A stretch of 64,000 nt of DNA from NCBI GenBank assembly GCA_000620185.1, contig JHVO01000013.1:124001-188000 (forward strand). The letters are read 5' to 3'. Below the pieces are notes generated by a model. That model saw nothing but the letters and a program-made list of their open reading frames with translations. It made no database searches and was not told the DNA's origin. Source of the DNA: Geodermatophilaceae bacterium URHB0062. GTDB taxonomy: Bacteria > Actinomycetota > Actinomycetes > Mycobacteriales > Geodermatophilaceae. Of the stretch, positions 45,497 through 54,923 are shown piece by piece. A program made the position numbers and the translations under genes. Positions within the stretch are counted from its first letter, which is position 1. Every line of letters begins with the position of its first letter.

Positions 45497-46263
45497 TGGC
45501 GCGCCAGCCCGACGGCCCACCGCCGCCGCCGACCGTCCAGAAGCTGCGCATCCGCTACGCCAAGCGCGGGCGGCTGCGCTTCGCCTCCCACCGCGACCTC
45601 GCGCGCACCCTCGAGCGGGCCCTGCGGCGCGCCCAGGTGCCGATGGCGTTCTCGGCCGGGTTCAGCCCGCACCCGAAGATCTCCTACCTCGGTGCCGCCC
45701 CCACCGGCGCGGCCAGCGAGGCGGAGTACGTGGAGATCGGCGTCGCCGAGCGCTGCGACCCCGAGGCGCTGCGCCTGGCGCTCGACGCCGCGCTGCCTCC
45801 GGACGTCGCCGTCCTCGAGGTCGTCGAGGCGGGGGAGGGAACCGGGTCGCTGGCCGACCGGATCGACACCTCCGTCTGGCGGGTGGAGCTGCCCGGCGTC
45901 GTCCTGGCCGACCTCGCGCCCGCCGTGGAGAAGTTCCTCGCCAGCGACGCGGTGACCGTCGCCAAGCGCACCAAGAACGGCCTCAAGGACGTCGACGCGC
46001 GCGCCGCGGTCGTCGGCGCGTCGGCGGCCGAAGAGGCAGGTTGTGCCATACTGCACATGGTCGTCCGGCAGGTGACGCCCGCTGTACGACCCGACGACGT
46101 GTTGGCCGCCCTGGCTGCCGTCGCCGACCTGCGCCCGCCGTTGCCCCCTCGGGCCGTGCGTGAGGCGCAGGGCCGGCTCGACGACACCGGGACCGTGGCC
46201 GATCCGCTCGGTCCAGATCGAGCGGTGCGCACCCGCTGCCAGGGGGAGCACGCCGCGGTCTGA
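45496..46263 (+). CDS. Radical SAM-associated DUF2344 protein (TIGR03936 family)
   Basis: 255 residues. LRIRYAKRGRLRFASHRDLA and the following FSAGFSPHPKISYLGAAPTG are the family hallmarks. In other bacteria this domain is fused to the C-terminus of the TIGR03960 radical SAM protein, so the two polypeptides almost certainly work together. The ATG overlaps the stop of the radical SAM gene. The function is unknown; a tRNA-binding or substrate-presenting role is inference. Confidence 0.9.
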   Translation: MARQPDGPPPPPTVQKLRIRYAKRGRLRFASHRDLARTLERALRRAQVPMAFSAGFSPHPKISYLGAAPTGAASEAEYVEIGVAERCDPEALRLALDAALPPDVAVLEVVEAGEGTGSLADRIDTSVWRVELPGVVLADLAPAVEKFLASDAVTVAKRTKNGLKDVDARAAVVGASAAEEAGCAILHMVVRQVTPAVRPDDVLAALAAVADLRPPLPPRAVREAQGRLDDTGTVADPLGPDRAVRTRCQGEHAAV

Positions 46264-46608
46264 CCGGGACCAGTGCGGGGCCTCGCGACGTCGAGCGACA
46301 CGGCTGCCAGACGTGACGCACCCGTCCCCGGCCACCCGGCCCCGGACGACGCAGACCTGAACCACCGCCCAGCTCCACCGCTCCACCGCAGTTTTCCCGC
46401 GCCCGGCACCATCGGGCGCGGCGCACCACCACCAGCAGTCCGGCCACCGGCCGCGGCAACCGCCGCGCGGTGACCGACCACCAGACTTCGCCGGACGAGC
46501 CGTTCCGCCGTACCCCGTGCGGCCGGCCCGCCCAGCCCAACCCGTGTTCCTGCGCGGCCGCCAGTCATCTCGATCGGCGCCCGGGAACGCATGAGGAGAC
46601 GAGCCCTC
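46264..46608 (+). other. Long leader region of rne
   Basis: 345 bases with no supported gene. It probably holds the rne promoter and a long 5' leader; in other bacteria the rne leader is a target for autoregulation. C- and A-rich runs such as CAGCTCCACCGCTCCACCGC are present, but I can name no known RNA family. Confidence 0.4.
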
Positions 46609-49572
46609 GTGGCCGATTTCGACAGCACATCCACAGATCCCAGCGACGACGCCGCGGCCGGGCTCTCCGGCCAGGACGACGACGTGAGCACGATTCCCGC
46701 CGTGTCCGAGGACTCCTCGGTCCCCGAGGACGCCGAAGCCGAGGCCGATGCCGAGGACGACGCCGAGCCCGTGACCGAGCCCGTGACCGAGACGGCGACC
46801 GAGCCCGCCGCGGGACCGGAGCACGAGCCCGAGCACGAGCTGCCGCGCTTCGCCGCCCCCTTCAGCAGCCCCGAGCCCACCGCCGTGGTCGCCCGCCCCC
46901 GCCGCCGGGCCACCCGCTCCGTCATCGCCGCCGATCCCGACTCGGTCGAGGCTGCCGCGCCCGTGGCGCCGGCCTTCGTGAGCTTCGTGGCCCCCACCGA
47001 GACCGACGCACCCCCGGCGCCGCGCCGCCGCAGCCGCCGGGCCGCCGAGACCCCGGAGCCGGACGAGGTCGACGACGTCGCCGTCGAGACCGAGGACGAC
47101 GCCGACGCCGCGCCGGCGCGCAGCCGTCGCGGCCGCTCCCGCCGCCGTCCCGCCGAGCCGGCCGACGTCGCCTCCGAGGACGTCGAGGAGGTCGACACCG
47201 AGGACACCGACGAGGACGCCGAGGACACCGAGGACCGCGACGAGGGTGCCGCGGGGAGCCGGCGCCGTCGCCGCGGCCGCCGCGGTCGCGGCCGGGGGCG
47301 CACCGGCGAGGACGCGGGTGACGAGGACAGCGCCGAGGAGACCGGCGACGCCGAGTCCGACGACGACGAGGAGGCCGAGTCCGCCGAGGACGCGGTCGAC
47401 GCCGACACCGACGAGTCCGAGACCGGATCGAGCACCCGCCGTCGCCGTCGTCGCCGCCGGCGCAGCGGCAGCGCTGCCTCGGGCGAGAGCACCGACGAGG
47501 CCGACGACGACGACCGCCCCGAGCGGGCCGGGCGCAACGGCCGGACCACGAGCGACGACGACGTCCGCGGCGTGGCCGGTTCCACCCGCCTGGAGGCCAA
47601 GCGCCAGCGCCGCCGGGACGGCCGCGACACCGGCCGCCGCCGCGCGCCCATCCTCACCGAGGCCGAGTTCCTGGCCCGCCGCGAGGCCGTCGACCGCAAG
47701 ATGGTGATCCGGCAGCGCGGCGAGCGCACGCAGATCGCCGTCCTCGAGGACGACGTCCTCGTCGAGCACTACGTGACCCAGGCGTCGGCGACGTCCTTCG
47801 CCGGTAACGTCTACCTCGGCCGGGTGCAGAACGTGCTGCCCAGCATGGAGGCGGCGTTCGTCGACATCGGCAAGGGACGAAACGCCGTCCTGTACGCCGG
47901 TGAGGTCAACTGGGACGCCGCCGGCCTCTCCGGCAAGTCCCGGTCGATAGAGACGGCGCTGAAGTCGGGCGACAAGGTGCTGGTGCAGGTCACCAAGGAC
48001 CCGATCGGCCACAAGGGCGCCCGGCTGACCCAGCAGATCAACCTGCCCGGCCGCTTCCTCGTGTTCGTGCCCGGCGGCTCGATGACCGGGATCAGCCGCA
48101 AGCTGCCCGACACCGAGCGCCAGCGGCTCAAGGACATCCTGAAGAAGATCGTCCCCGAGGACGCCGGCGTCATCATCCGGACCGCCGCGGAGGGCGCCTC
48201 GGAGGAGGAGCTCACCCGCGACGTCAACCGGCTGACCGCGCAGTGGGACGTCATCCAGAAGAAGGCCGAGTCGACCTCGAACGCGCCGACCCTCCTCTAC
48301 GGCGAGCCGGACCTCGCGATCCGTGTGATCCGCGACGTCTTCAACGAGGACTTCAAGGAGCTCGTCGTCCAGGGCGACGACGCCTGGGACACCGTCGAGG
48401 CCTACGTCGCGCACGTCTCGCCGGAGCTGTCCGGTCGGCTGTCGCGCTACACCGGCGAGGGCGACGTCTTCCACGATCTGCGGGTCGACGAGCAGCTGGC
48501 CAAGGCGCTCGACCGCAAGGTGTGGCTGCCTTCGGGTGGCTCGCTGGTCATCGACCGCACCGAGGCGATGACCGTCGTCGACGTCAACACCGGCAAGTTC
48601 GTCGGCTCCGGGGGCAACCTCGAGCAGACCGTCACGCGCAACAACATGGAGGCGGCCGAGGAGATCGTCCGCCAGCTCCGGCTGCGCGACATCGGCGGCA
48701 TCATCGTCATCGACTTCATCGACATGGTGCTCGAGAGCAACCGCGACCTCGTGCTGCGGCGGCTCACCGAGTGCCTGGGCCGCGACCGCACCAAGCACCA
48801 GGTCGCCGAGGTCACCTCGCTCGGCCTGGTCCAGATGACCCGCAAGCGCGTCGGGCAGGGCCTGCTCGAGGTGTTCTCCGAGCCGTGCGAGCACTGCCGC
48901 GGGCGCGGGGTGATCGTCTCCACCGAACCGGTCGACGAGCGGCGCCGCAGCGGGGGCAACTCCGGCGGTGGCAACTCGGGCGGGGGCAACTCCGGCGGCG
49001 GGAACTCGGGCGGCGGAAACTCGGGTGGGGGCGCCGGCAACCGGCGCGACCGCTCCGGCGGCCGCGACGCCAAGGACGGCGCCAGGGACAGCGGCAGGGA
49101 CCAGTCGAAGGACGAGTCCCCGGCTCCGCAGGTCGAGACCACCGACGTCGCCGGCGAGGGCGAGGCCGCCGAGGCCCCGCGCTCCGGGGGACGGCGCAAC
49201 CGTGGACGGCGCAACCGCGGCCAGTCCGGCGAGGAGCGGGCGGCCGAGGACGCCGCCGTGCTCGCCGCCGCCGAGGTCGACGCGGCCCCCGCGATCGACA
49301 CCGACGAGGCCGGGGACGACGTTCCCGCGGACGAGGTCGCTCCGGCGACCGTCGACGCCCTGGAGAGCGTGCCCGTCGAGGAGGAGCCGGCCGCGGACGA
49401 ACCGCCCACGGAGGAGCCGGATCACGGGCCGGTCGACCAGGCGGTCGCTGTCGAGGCGGCTCCCGTCCAGGCAGCTGCCGTCGAGGTGTCTCCTGTCGCG
49501 GTGGAGGCCCCGGTGGGCCGGCCGCGGCGCCGTCGCGCCGCCAGCCGACCGGCGGGCCCGCCCGTCTCATGA
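46609..49572 (+). CDS. rne: Ribonuclease E/G
   Basis: About 987 residues. An acidic, Arg-block-rich N-terminal extension of about 365 residues precedes the catalytic core: S1 domain (FAGNVYLGRVQNVLPSMEAA then FVDIGKGRNAVL), metal-binding Asp residues in VDVNTGKFVG and IVIDFIDM, and the zinc-link CEHCRGRG. A C-terminal tail has five GGGNS-type repeats and RNRGRRNRG-type segments for RNA binding. It is the main endonuclease for mRNA decay and rRNA processing. GTG 46609 is chosen because AGGAGA lies 9 bases upstream; ATG 46591 contains that site and would add 6 residues. Confidence 0.95.
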   Translation: MADFDSTSTDPSDDAAAGLSGQDDDVSTIPAVSEDSSVPEDAEAEADAEDDAEPVTEPVTETATEPAAGPEHEPEHELPRFAAPFSSPEPTAVVARPRRRATRSVIAADPDSVEAAAPVAPAFVSFVAPTETDAPPAPRRRSRRAAETPEPDEVDDVAVETEDDADAAPARSRRGRSRRRPAEPADVASEDVEEVDTEDTDEDAEDTEDRDEGAAGSRRRRRGRRGRGRGRTGEDAGDEDSAEETGDAESDDDEEAESAEDAVDADTDESETGSSTRRRRRRRRRSGSAASGESTDEADDDDRPERAGRNGRTTSDDDVRGVAGSTRLEAKRQRRRDGRDTGRRRAPILTEAEFLARREAVDRKMVIRQRGERTQIAVLEDDVLVEHYVTQASATSFAGNVYLGRVQNVLPSMEAAFVDIGKGRNAVLYAGEVNWDAAGLSGKSRSIETALKSGDKVLVQVTKDPIGHKGARLTQQINLPGRFLVFVPGGSMTGISRKLPDTERQRLKDILKKIVPEDAGVIIRTAAEGASEEELTRDVNRLTAQWDVIQKKAESTSNAPTLLYGEPDLAIRVIRDVFNEDFKELVVQGDDAWDTVEAYVAHVSPELSGRLSRYTGEGDVFHDLRVDEQLAKALDRKVWLPSGGSLVIDRTEAMTVVDVNTGKFVGSGGNLEQTVTRNNMEAAEEIVRQLRLRDIGGIIVIDFIDMVLESNRDLVLRRLTECLGRDRTKHQVAEVTSLGLVQMTRKRVGQGLLEVFSEPCEHCRGRGVIVSTEPVDERRRSGGNSGGGNSGGGNSGGGNSGGGNSGGGAGNRRDRSGGRDAKDGARDSGRDQSKDESPAPQVETTDVAGEGEAAEAPRSGGRRNRGRRNRGQSGEERAAEDAAVLAAAEVDAAPAIDTDEAGDDVPADEVAPATVDALESVPVEEEPAADEPPTEEPDHGPVDQAVAVEAAPVQAAAVEVSPVAVEAPVGRPRRRRAASRPAGPPVS
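48958..49032 (+). repeat. Five 15-bp tandem repeats inside rne
   Basis: Five in-frame units of 15 bp, each coding Asn-Ser-Gly-Gly-Gly, sit in the C-terminal tail of RNase E. Third positions vary, so the repeats are selected or old enough to have drifted at synonymous sites. They form a flexible linker. Confidence 0.9.
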
Positions 49573-49631
49573 CCCGGCGTCCGTCGCCTCGCGCGGGGTG
49601 ACGGACGTGACCAAGCACTGACCAGCCCGTG

Positions 49632-49661
49632 TCGACCGGCCCTGCGCCGCTCGGGTACGCT
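49632..49661 (+). promoter_or_regulatory. Promoter of rplU-rpmA
   Basis: TCGACC (49632-49637) and TACGCT (49656-49661) are 18 bases apart and resemble -35 and -10 boxes of the main sigma factor. The leader would be about 125 bases and contains a GGCACC/GGTGCC hairpin near 49687-49702. Confidence 0.55.
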
Positions 49662-49792
49662 GGTCGGGTTGCACCGCCACCGAGCGGGCACCTCCGGGTG
49701 CCGCGGGTCCGGCGTCCGCAGCCCGTCCAGCACCCGGCGATCGCTCCGGTCGTGCGCACGAGGACAAGAAGAAGCGAACGAGGAGTTCAGTG

Positions 49793-50104
49793 GTGTACGC
49801 AGTGGTGAAGGCCGGTGGCAGCCAGCACAAGGTGGCCGTGGGCGACACGTTCACGATCAACCGCCTGCAGGGTGCGGCCGGCGACACCGTCGCCCTCCCG
49901 GCCATCCTGCTGGTCGACGGCGACACCGTCACCAGCGACGCGGCGGCCCTGGCGAAGGTGACCGTCACGGGCGAGATCGTCGAGCACGGCAAGGGCCCGA
50001 AGATCCACATCCACAAGTTCAAGAACAAGACCGGCTACCACAAGCGGCAGGGGCACCGTCAGCCCCTGACCAGCGTCGTGGTCCGCGACATCTCGAAGGG
50101 CTGA
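49793..50104 (+). CDS. rplU: 50S ribosomal protein L21
   Basis: 103 residues, the usual L21 length. It starts [21 protein letters not shown] 49793 is chosen over the adjacent GTG 49790 because it gives the normal MYA start and lies 7 bases from AGGAG. The C-terminal [20 protein letters not shown] is the rRNA-binding basic region. It is followed after 7 bases by rpmA. Confidence 0.98.
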   Translation: MYAVVKAGGSQHKVAVGDTFTINRLQGAAGDTVALPAILLVDGDTVTSDAAALAKVTVTGEIVEHGKGPKIHIHKFKNKTGYHKRQGHRQPLTSVVVRDISKG

Positions 50105-50111
50105 CCCCGAC

Positions 50112-50369
50112 ATGGCACACAAGAAGGGCGCCTCGTCGTCCCGCAACGGTCGCGACTCCAACGCCCAGCGCCTCGGCGTGAAGCGTTTCGGCGGTCAGGT
50201 CGTCAAGGCCGGCGAGATCATCGTGCGCCAGCGCGGCACCCACTTCCACCCCGGCCTCGGCGTCGGCCGCGGCAGCGACGACACGCTGTTCGCGCTCGAG
50301 CCCGGCTCGGTCACCTTCGGCACGCGGCGTGGACGCAAGACCGTCTCCATCACCGCGGTCGACGCCTGA
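50112..50369 (+). CDS. rpmA: 50S ribosomal protein L27
   Basis: 85 residues. The N-terminal [20 protein letters not shown] reaches the peptidyl-transferase centre and has the mature-type start, with no cleavable Firmicutes-type extension. [20 protein letters not shown] and [16 protein letters not shown] are typical. The strong hairpin at 50388 ends the rplU-rpmA transcript. Confidence 0.98.
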   Translation: MAHKKGASSSRNGRDSNAQRLGVKRFGGQVVKAGEIIVRQRGTHFHPGLGVGRGSDDTLFALEPGSVTFGTRRGRKTVSITAVDA

Positions 50370-50387
50370 GCACTCAGACACTCCGCT

Positions 50388-50423
50388 CACGAGCGCACGG
50401 GCCCGCCGGCCCGTGCGCTCGTG
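50388..50423 (+). terminator. Hairpin after rpmA
   Basis: CACGAGCGCACGGGCC (50388-50403) and GGCCCGTGCGCTCGTG (50408-50423) pair perfectly across a 4-base loop, 18 bases after the rpmA stop and 26 bases before obg. Confidence 0.85.
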
Positions 50424-50449
50424 GCGTTTCGATCGGTAGGTAAGAGCAG

Positions 50450-51952
50450 ATGGCCGCATTCGTCGATCGCGTGGTGATCCACGTGGCGGCCGGCAACGGG
50501 GGCCACGGGGTCTCCTCGGTGCACCGCGAGAAGTTCAAGCCCCTCGGGGGTCCCGACGGCGGCAACGGTGGCGACGGCGGCAACGTCGTCCTCGAGGTCG
50601 ACCCCAGCGTGCACACGCTGCTCGACTTCCACCACCACCCGCACCAGAAGGCCGCGAACGGGCGCCCCGGCGAGGGCAGCAACCGACACGGCGCCAAGGG
50701 CGAGGACAAGGTGCTGCGCGTGCCCGCCGGCACCGTGGTCTCCACGCCCGACGGCACGGTCATCGCCGACCTGGTCGGCGCGGGCACCCGCGTCGTCCTC
50801 GCCGCTGGCGGCAAGGGCGGGCTCGGCAACGCGGCCCTGGCCAACGCGCGCCGCAAGGCGCCCGGCTTCGCGCTGCTCGGCGAGCCCGGCGAGGCCCTCG
50901 ACGCGGTCATCGAGCTCAAGAGCATCGCCGACGTCGGCCTGGTCGGCTTCCCGTCGGCCGGCAAGTCGTCGCTGATCGCGGCCATGTCGGCGGCGCGGCC
51001 GAAGATCGCCGACTACCCCTTCACCACGTTGGTGCCCAACCTCGGCGTGATCCGCTCGGGCGACGTCGCGTACACGATGGCCGACGTCCCAGGCCTGATC
51101 CCGGGGGCGTCGACCGGCAAGGGCCTGGGCGTGCAGTTCCTCCGCCACGTCGAGCGGTGCGCCGTCCTCGTGCACGTCGTCGACATGGCGACGATGGAGC
51201 CCGGGCGCGATCCCGAGACCGACATCGAGGCCCTCGAGCACGAGCTGACCGAGTACGGCGGCGACGAGCTCGACCTCGTCGGCCGGCTGCGGATCGCCGT
51301 CCTCAACAAGATCGACGTGCCCGACGGGCGGGAGCTCGTCGACCTCGTGCGGCCGGCGCTGGAGAAGCGCGGCCTCGAGGTGTTCCCGGTGAGCGCGGCG
51401 ACCGGTGAGGGCCTGGCCGAGTTCGGCTACGCCCTGGCCCGCGCCGTCCAGCAGCACCGCGACAGCCTGCCCCCGATGGAGCCGGCCCGCGTCACCATCA
51501 CCCCCCGCGCGGTCGACGACAGCGGGTTCACCGTCGAGCGCGACCCCCACGGGGAGGGCGGGGAGGACGGCCGAGCCTTCGTCGTCCGCGGCACGCGGGT
51601 CGAGCGCTGGGTCCGGCAGACCGACTTCACCAACGACGAGGCCGTCGGCTACCTCGCCGACCGGCTCAACCGCCTCGGCGTCGAGGAGGAGCTGGCCAAG
51701 GCCGGCGCCCGTGAAGGCGACCCGGTGACCATCGGCGGGGTCACCTTCGACTGGGAGCCGACCCTGCCCGCCGGCACGCTCACCGTGGAGGAGACCGCGG
51801 GCCTCGGCGGCCGGGGCACCGACGCGCGGATCGACGCGCCGCACCGCGTCCGGGCCCGCGAACGGCTGGCCGCGAAGAAGCTGCGCCGGACGCCGTACGA
51901 GCTCAGCGAGCCGGGGTGGTCCGACGACGAGATCCCGGACGACGTGGAATGA
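50450..51952 (+). CDS. obgE: GTPase Obg
   Basis: 500 residues in three domains: the glycine-rich Obg fold ([20 protein letters not shown]-type, residues about 1-158), the G domain with [10 protein letters not shown] (G1, about residue 165), [10 protein letters not shown] (G3) and NKID (G4), and a C-terminal OCT domain ([19 protein letters not shown]) with an acidic tail. Obg is an essential GTPase for 50S subunit assembly and stress signalling. GGTAGGTAAGAGCAG before ATG 50450 may serve as ribosome-binding site. The stop overlaps the proB start (ATGA). Confidence 0.98.
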   Translation: MAAFVDRVVIHVAAGNGGHGVSSVHREKFKPLGGPDGGNGGDGGNVVLEVDPSVHTLLDFHHHPHQKAANGRPGEGSNRHGAKGEDKVLRVPAGTVVSTPDGTVIADLVGAGTRVVLAAGGKGGLGNAALANARRKAPGFALLGEPGEALDAVIELKSIADVGLVGFPSAGKSSLIAAMSAARPKIADYPFTTLVPNLGVIRSGDVAYTMADVPGLIPGASTGKGLGVQFLRHVERCAVLVHVVDMATMEPGRDPETDIEALEHELTEYGGDELDLVGRLRIAVLNKIDVPDGRELVDLVRPALEKRGLEVFPVSAATGEGLAEFGYALARAVQQHRDSLPPMEPARVTITPRAVDDSGFTVERDPHGEGGEDGRAFVVRGTRVERWVRQTDFTNDEAVGYLADRLNRLGVEEELAKAGAREGDPVTIGGVTFDWEPTLPAGTLTVEETAGLGGRGTDARIDAPHRVRARERLAAKKLRRTPYELSEPGWSDDEIPDDVE

Positions 51953-53109
51953 GCGCTCCGCTCGCCCCCCGTCCGGCGATCGCCGGCGCCCGCCGCGTGG
52001 TGGTCAAGGTCGGTTCCTCCTCGCTGACCACGCTCCCGGGCGGGCTCGACGCCGAGCGGCTGACGGCGCTGGTCGACGTCCTCGGGGCGGTGCGCGCCGC
52101 CGGCCGGGAGGTCGTGCTCGTCTCCTCCGGCGCGATCGCCGCCGGGCTGGCGCCCCTGCAGATCACCGGCCGGCCGCGCGACCTCGCCACGGCGCAGGCG
52201 GCGGCCAGCGTGGGGCAGCTGCGGCTCGTGCAGACCTATGCCGACGCCTTCGCACGCCACGACGTGATCATCGGCCAGGTGCTGCTGACCGCCGACGACC
52301 TCACCCGCCGCAGCCACTACCGCAACGCGCACCGGACAGTGGAGCGCCTGCTCGCGCTCGGGGTGCTGCCGATCGTCAACGAGAACGACACCGTGGCCAC
52401 TGAGGAGATCCGGTTCGGCGACAACGACCGGCTCGCCGCGCTCGTGGCCCACGTCGCCCGCGCCGACGCGCTCGTACTGCTCTCCGACGTGGACGGTGTC
52501 TACGACGGCGACCCGCGGACCGGGCCGGCCGCGCTCCTCGACACCGTGCACGAGCCCGCGGATCTGGCATCGGTCACGCTGGGCACAGCCAAGCGCAACG
52601 GCGTCGGCACCGGCGGGATGGCGACCAAGGTGGAGGCGGCGTTCATCGCCGCGCACGCCGGCGTCCCCGTCGTCGTCACCTCGACGCCCCAGGCCGCCGC
52701 CGCGCTGGCGGGGGAGCAGGTCGGCACCATGTTCGCCCCCATGGGGCGCCGGCCCAGCGCGCGGCAGTTCTGGTTGCGGTACGCCAGCCGCCCGCGCGGC
52801 CGGCTGCTGCTCGACGACGGCGCCGTCCGCGCCGTCCGCGAGCGGCACGCCTCCCTGCTCGCCGCGGGCATCACCGGTGTGGCCGGTGACTTCCTCGCCG
52901 ACGACCCCGTCGAGCTCGTCGCCCCCGATGGCAGCGTCGTGGCCCGCGGCCTGGTCGCCTACGACGCCCGCGAGATGCCGCAGCTGTTCGGGCGCAAGAG
53001 CGGGGACCTGCCGCCGGAGTACCGCCGCGAGGTGGTGCACCGCGACGAGATGGTGCTGATCGGGCGACCCGTCGCAGCAGGCAGCGCCGGGGCCGTTGCG
53101 GCCGGCTGA
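51949..53109 (+). CDS. proB: Glutamate 5-kinase
   Basis: 386 residues. The amino-acid kinase domain starts [14 protein letters not shown], with [30 protein letters not shown] and [12 protein letters not shown]; a C-terminal PUA domain follows ([20 protein letters not shown]). First step of proline synthesis, giving glutamyl-5-phosphate for ProA; feedback inhibition by proline is usual for this form. The ATG overlaps the obg stop by four bases. def is inserted between proB and proA. Confidence 0.97.
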   Translation: MSAPLAPRPAIAGARRVVVKVGSSSLTTLPGGLDAERLTALVDVLGAVRAAGREVVLVSSGAIAAGLAPLQITGRPRDLATAQAAASVGQLRLVQTYADAFARHDVIIGQVLLTADDLTRRSHYRNAHRTVERLLALGVLPIVNENDTVATEEIRFGDNDRLAALVAHVARADALVLLSDVDGVYDGDPRTGPAALLDTVHEPADLASVTLGTAKRNGVGTGGMATKVEAAFIAAHAGVPVVVTSTPQAAAALAGEQVGTMFAPMGRRPSARQFWLRYASRPRGRLLLDDGAVRAVRERHASLLAAGITGVAGDFLADDPVELVAPDGSVVARGLVAYDAREMPQLFGRKSGDLPPEYRREVVHRDEMVLIGRPVAAGSAGAVAAG

Positions 53110-53115
53110 GAGACT
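53110..53115 (+). promoter_or_regulatory. -10 box GAGACT of def
   Basis: GAGACT lies right after the proB stop and 6 bases before GTG 53122. Confidence 0.4.
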
Positions 53116-53121
53116 GGCCCC

Positions 53122-53604
53122 GTGACGATCCGTCCCATCCGCGAGCTCGGTGACCCGGTGCTCCGCACGCCGGCCGACCCGGTGCGGGCCTTCGACAGCT
53201 GGCTGGCCACGCTCATCCGCGACCTCGAGGACACCGTGGAGCACCCCGGCCGGGCCGGCGTCGCCGCGCCCCAGATCGGCGTCAGCGTGCGCGCCTTCTC
53301 CTACAACGTCGACGGCGTGATCGGCCACATGGTCAACCCGGTCATCATCGAGCGGTCCGAGGAGATCCAGGACGGCGACGAGGGGTGTCTGTCGGTGCCC
53401 GGCATCTGGGCGCCCACCGTGCGGGCGATGCACTGCGTCGCCGAGGGGTTCGACGTCGACGGCAAGCCGCTGCGGCTCGAGGGCAGCGGTCTGATGGCGC
53501 GCTGCCTGCAGCACGAGGTCGACCACCTCGACGGCAAGGTCTTCCTCGACCGGCTCACCGGCGAGGCGCGGAAGAACGCGCTGCGGGCGCTGCGCTCCCG
53601 CTGA
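53122..53604 (+). CDS. def: Peptide deformylase
   Basis: 160 residues. The three PDF motifs are present: GVAAPQIG (motif 1), EGCLSVPG (motif 2, with the metal-binding Cys) and QHEVDHLDG (motif 3, two His and the catalytic Glu). It removes the formyl group from new proteins. It sits between proB and proA, 12 bases after proB, with its own candidate -10 box. A shorter C-terminus than in E. coli is normal for this group. Confidence 0.96.
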   Translation: MTIRPIRELGDPVLRTPADPVRAFDSWLATLIRDLEDTVEHPGRAGVAAPQIGVSVRAFSYNVDGVIGHMVNPVIIERSEEIQDGDEGCLSVPGIWAPTVRAMHCVAEGFDVDGKPLRLEGSGLMARCLQHEVDHLDGKVFLDRLTGEARKNALRALRSR

Positions 53605-53631
53605 GCTCATCGAAGCGATCGGGCTCCCGCG

Positions 53632-53637
53632 TAACCT
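53632..53637 (+). promoter_or_regulatory. -10 box TAACCT of proA
   Basis: TAACCT lies 7 bases before GTG 53645, giving a leaderless proA transcript. Confidence 0.45.
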
Positions 53638-53644
53638 TCCCTGC

Positions 53645-54898
53645 GTGTCCGACGACGCGAACCTGCCGCTGATCGGTGCCGCCGCGCTGCGCGCGCGTGC
53701 GGCCGCCCGGGTGCTGCGCACGCTGTCCACCGACGCCAAGGACGCCGCCCTCGCGGCCATGGCCGACGCCCTGGTGGAGCGGGCCGACGAGATCCTGGCC
53801 GCGAACCGGGCCGACGTGGAGGCCGCGGCCGCCGACGGCACCCCCGAGTCGGTCCTCGACCGGCTCCGCCTCGACGCCGGCCGGGTGGCCGCCGTCGCCG
53901 GTGCCCTCCGCGACCTGATCGCGCTGCCCGACCCCGTTGGCGACGTCGTCCGCGGCTCGCGGCTGCCCAACGGACTGCAGCTGCGCCAGGTCCGCGTGCC
54001 ACTCGGCGTGGTCGGCATCGTGTACGAGGCCCGGCCCAACGTGACGGTCGACGCGGCCGGCCTGTGCCTGAAGAGCGGCAACGCGGCGCTGCTGCGCGGG
54101 TCGGCGTCGGCATTCCGCACCAACACCGCGCTCGTCGCCGTCCTCACCGAGGCCGGCAGCAAGGCCGGGCTGCCCGAGGGCTTCGTCGAGCTGCTCCCGG
54201 CCGACCGGGCGTCCGTGGGGGAGTTGCTCGGCGCCCGCGGCTTCGTCGACGTGGTCATCCCGCGCGGCGGGGCGTCGCTCATCGAGCGGGTGGTGCGCGA
54301 GTCGACCGTGCCCGTGATCGAGACCGGCGTCGGCAACTGCCACGTCTACGTGGACGCCTCCGCCGACCCCGCCATGGCCGAGGCCGTCGTGCTGAACTCC
54401 AAGACCCACCGCGTCAGCGTCTGCAACTCCGCGGAGACGCTGCTCGTGCACCGCGACGCCCCGTTCCTGCCGCGGCTGCTCGCCGCGCTGGCCGACGCCG
54501 GGGTCACGCTGCACGGCGACTCCTCGGCTCAGGCCGCACACCGCTCCGTCGTCCCGGCGACCGACGAGGACTGGGCGACCGAGTACCTGTCGATGGACAT
54601 GGCCGTGCGGGTGGTCGACGACCTGCCCGCCGCCCTCGAGCACATCGCGCGGTGGGGGAGCGGTCACAGCGAGGCGATCGTGGCCGATTCCGCGCGCGCG
54701 ATCGCCGACTTCACCGCCGGCGTCGACGCCGCCGCGGTGCTGGTCAACGCCTCGACCCGGTTCACCGACGGCGGGGAGTTCGGGTTCGGCGCCGAGATCG
54801 GCATCTCCACCCAGAAGCTGCACGCCCGGGGCCCGCTGGGGCTGCCGGAGCTGACCTCGACCACCTACGTCGTCACCGGCAACGGCCACACGCGCTGA
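53645..54898 (+). CDS. proA: Glutamate-5-semialdehyde dehydrogenase (gamma-glutamyl phosphate reductase)
   Basis: 417 residues, aldehyde-dehydrogenase fold. [19 protein letters not shown] is the cofactor region, [19 protein letters not shown] follows, and the catalytic Cys lies in [15 protein letters not shown]. It reduces glutamyl-5-phosphate to the semialdehyde with NADPH, second step of proline synthesis after ProB. It starts at GTG 53645. Confidence 0.97.
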   Translation: MSDDANLPLIGAAALRARAAARVLRTLSTDAKDAALAAMADALVERADEILAANRADVEAAAADGTPESVLDRLRLDAGRVAAVAGALRDLIALPDPVGDVVRGSRLPNGLQLRQVRVPLGVVGIVYEARPNVTVDAAGLCLKSGNAALLRGSASAFRTNTALVAVLTEAGSKAGLPEGFVELLPADRASVGELLGARGFVDVVIPRGGASLIERVVRESTVPVIETGVGNCHVYVDASADPAMAEAVVLNSKTHRVSVCNSAETLLVHRDAPFLPRLLAALADAGVTLHGDSSAQAAHRSVVPATDEDWATEYLSMDMAVRVVDDLPAALEHIARWGSGHSEAIVADSARAIADFTAGVDAAAVLVNASTRFTDGGEFGFGAEIGISTQKLHARGPLGLPELTSTTYVVTGNGHTR

Positions 54899-54923
54899 CC
54901 GCCGCCATCCGCTGAGGAGCCGC

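Noticed and set aside
43517-45520. Minus-strand 667-codon frame opposite the radical SAM gene
   Set aside because: Mirror of strong GC3 coding; no start signal or family.
45409-49425. Very long minus-strand frame opposite rne and the DUF2344 gene
   Set aside because: A low-complexity Gly/Leu/Val sequence caused by high third-position GC opposite rne; no domain.
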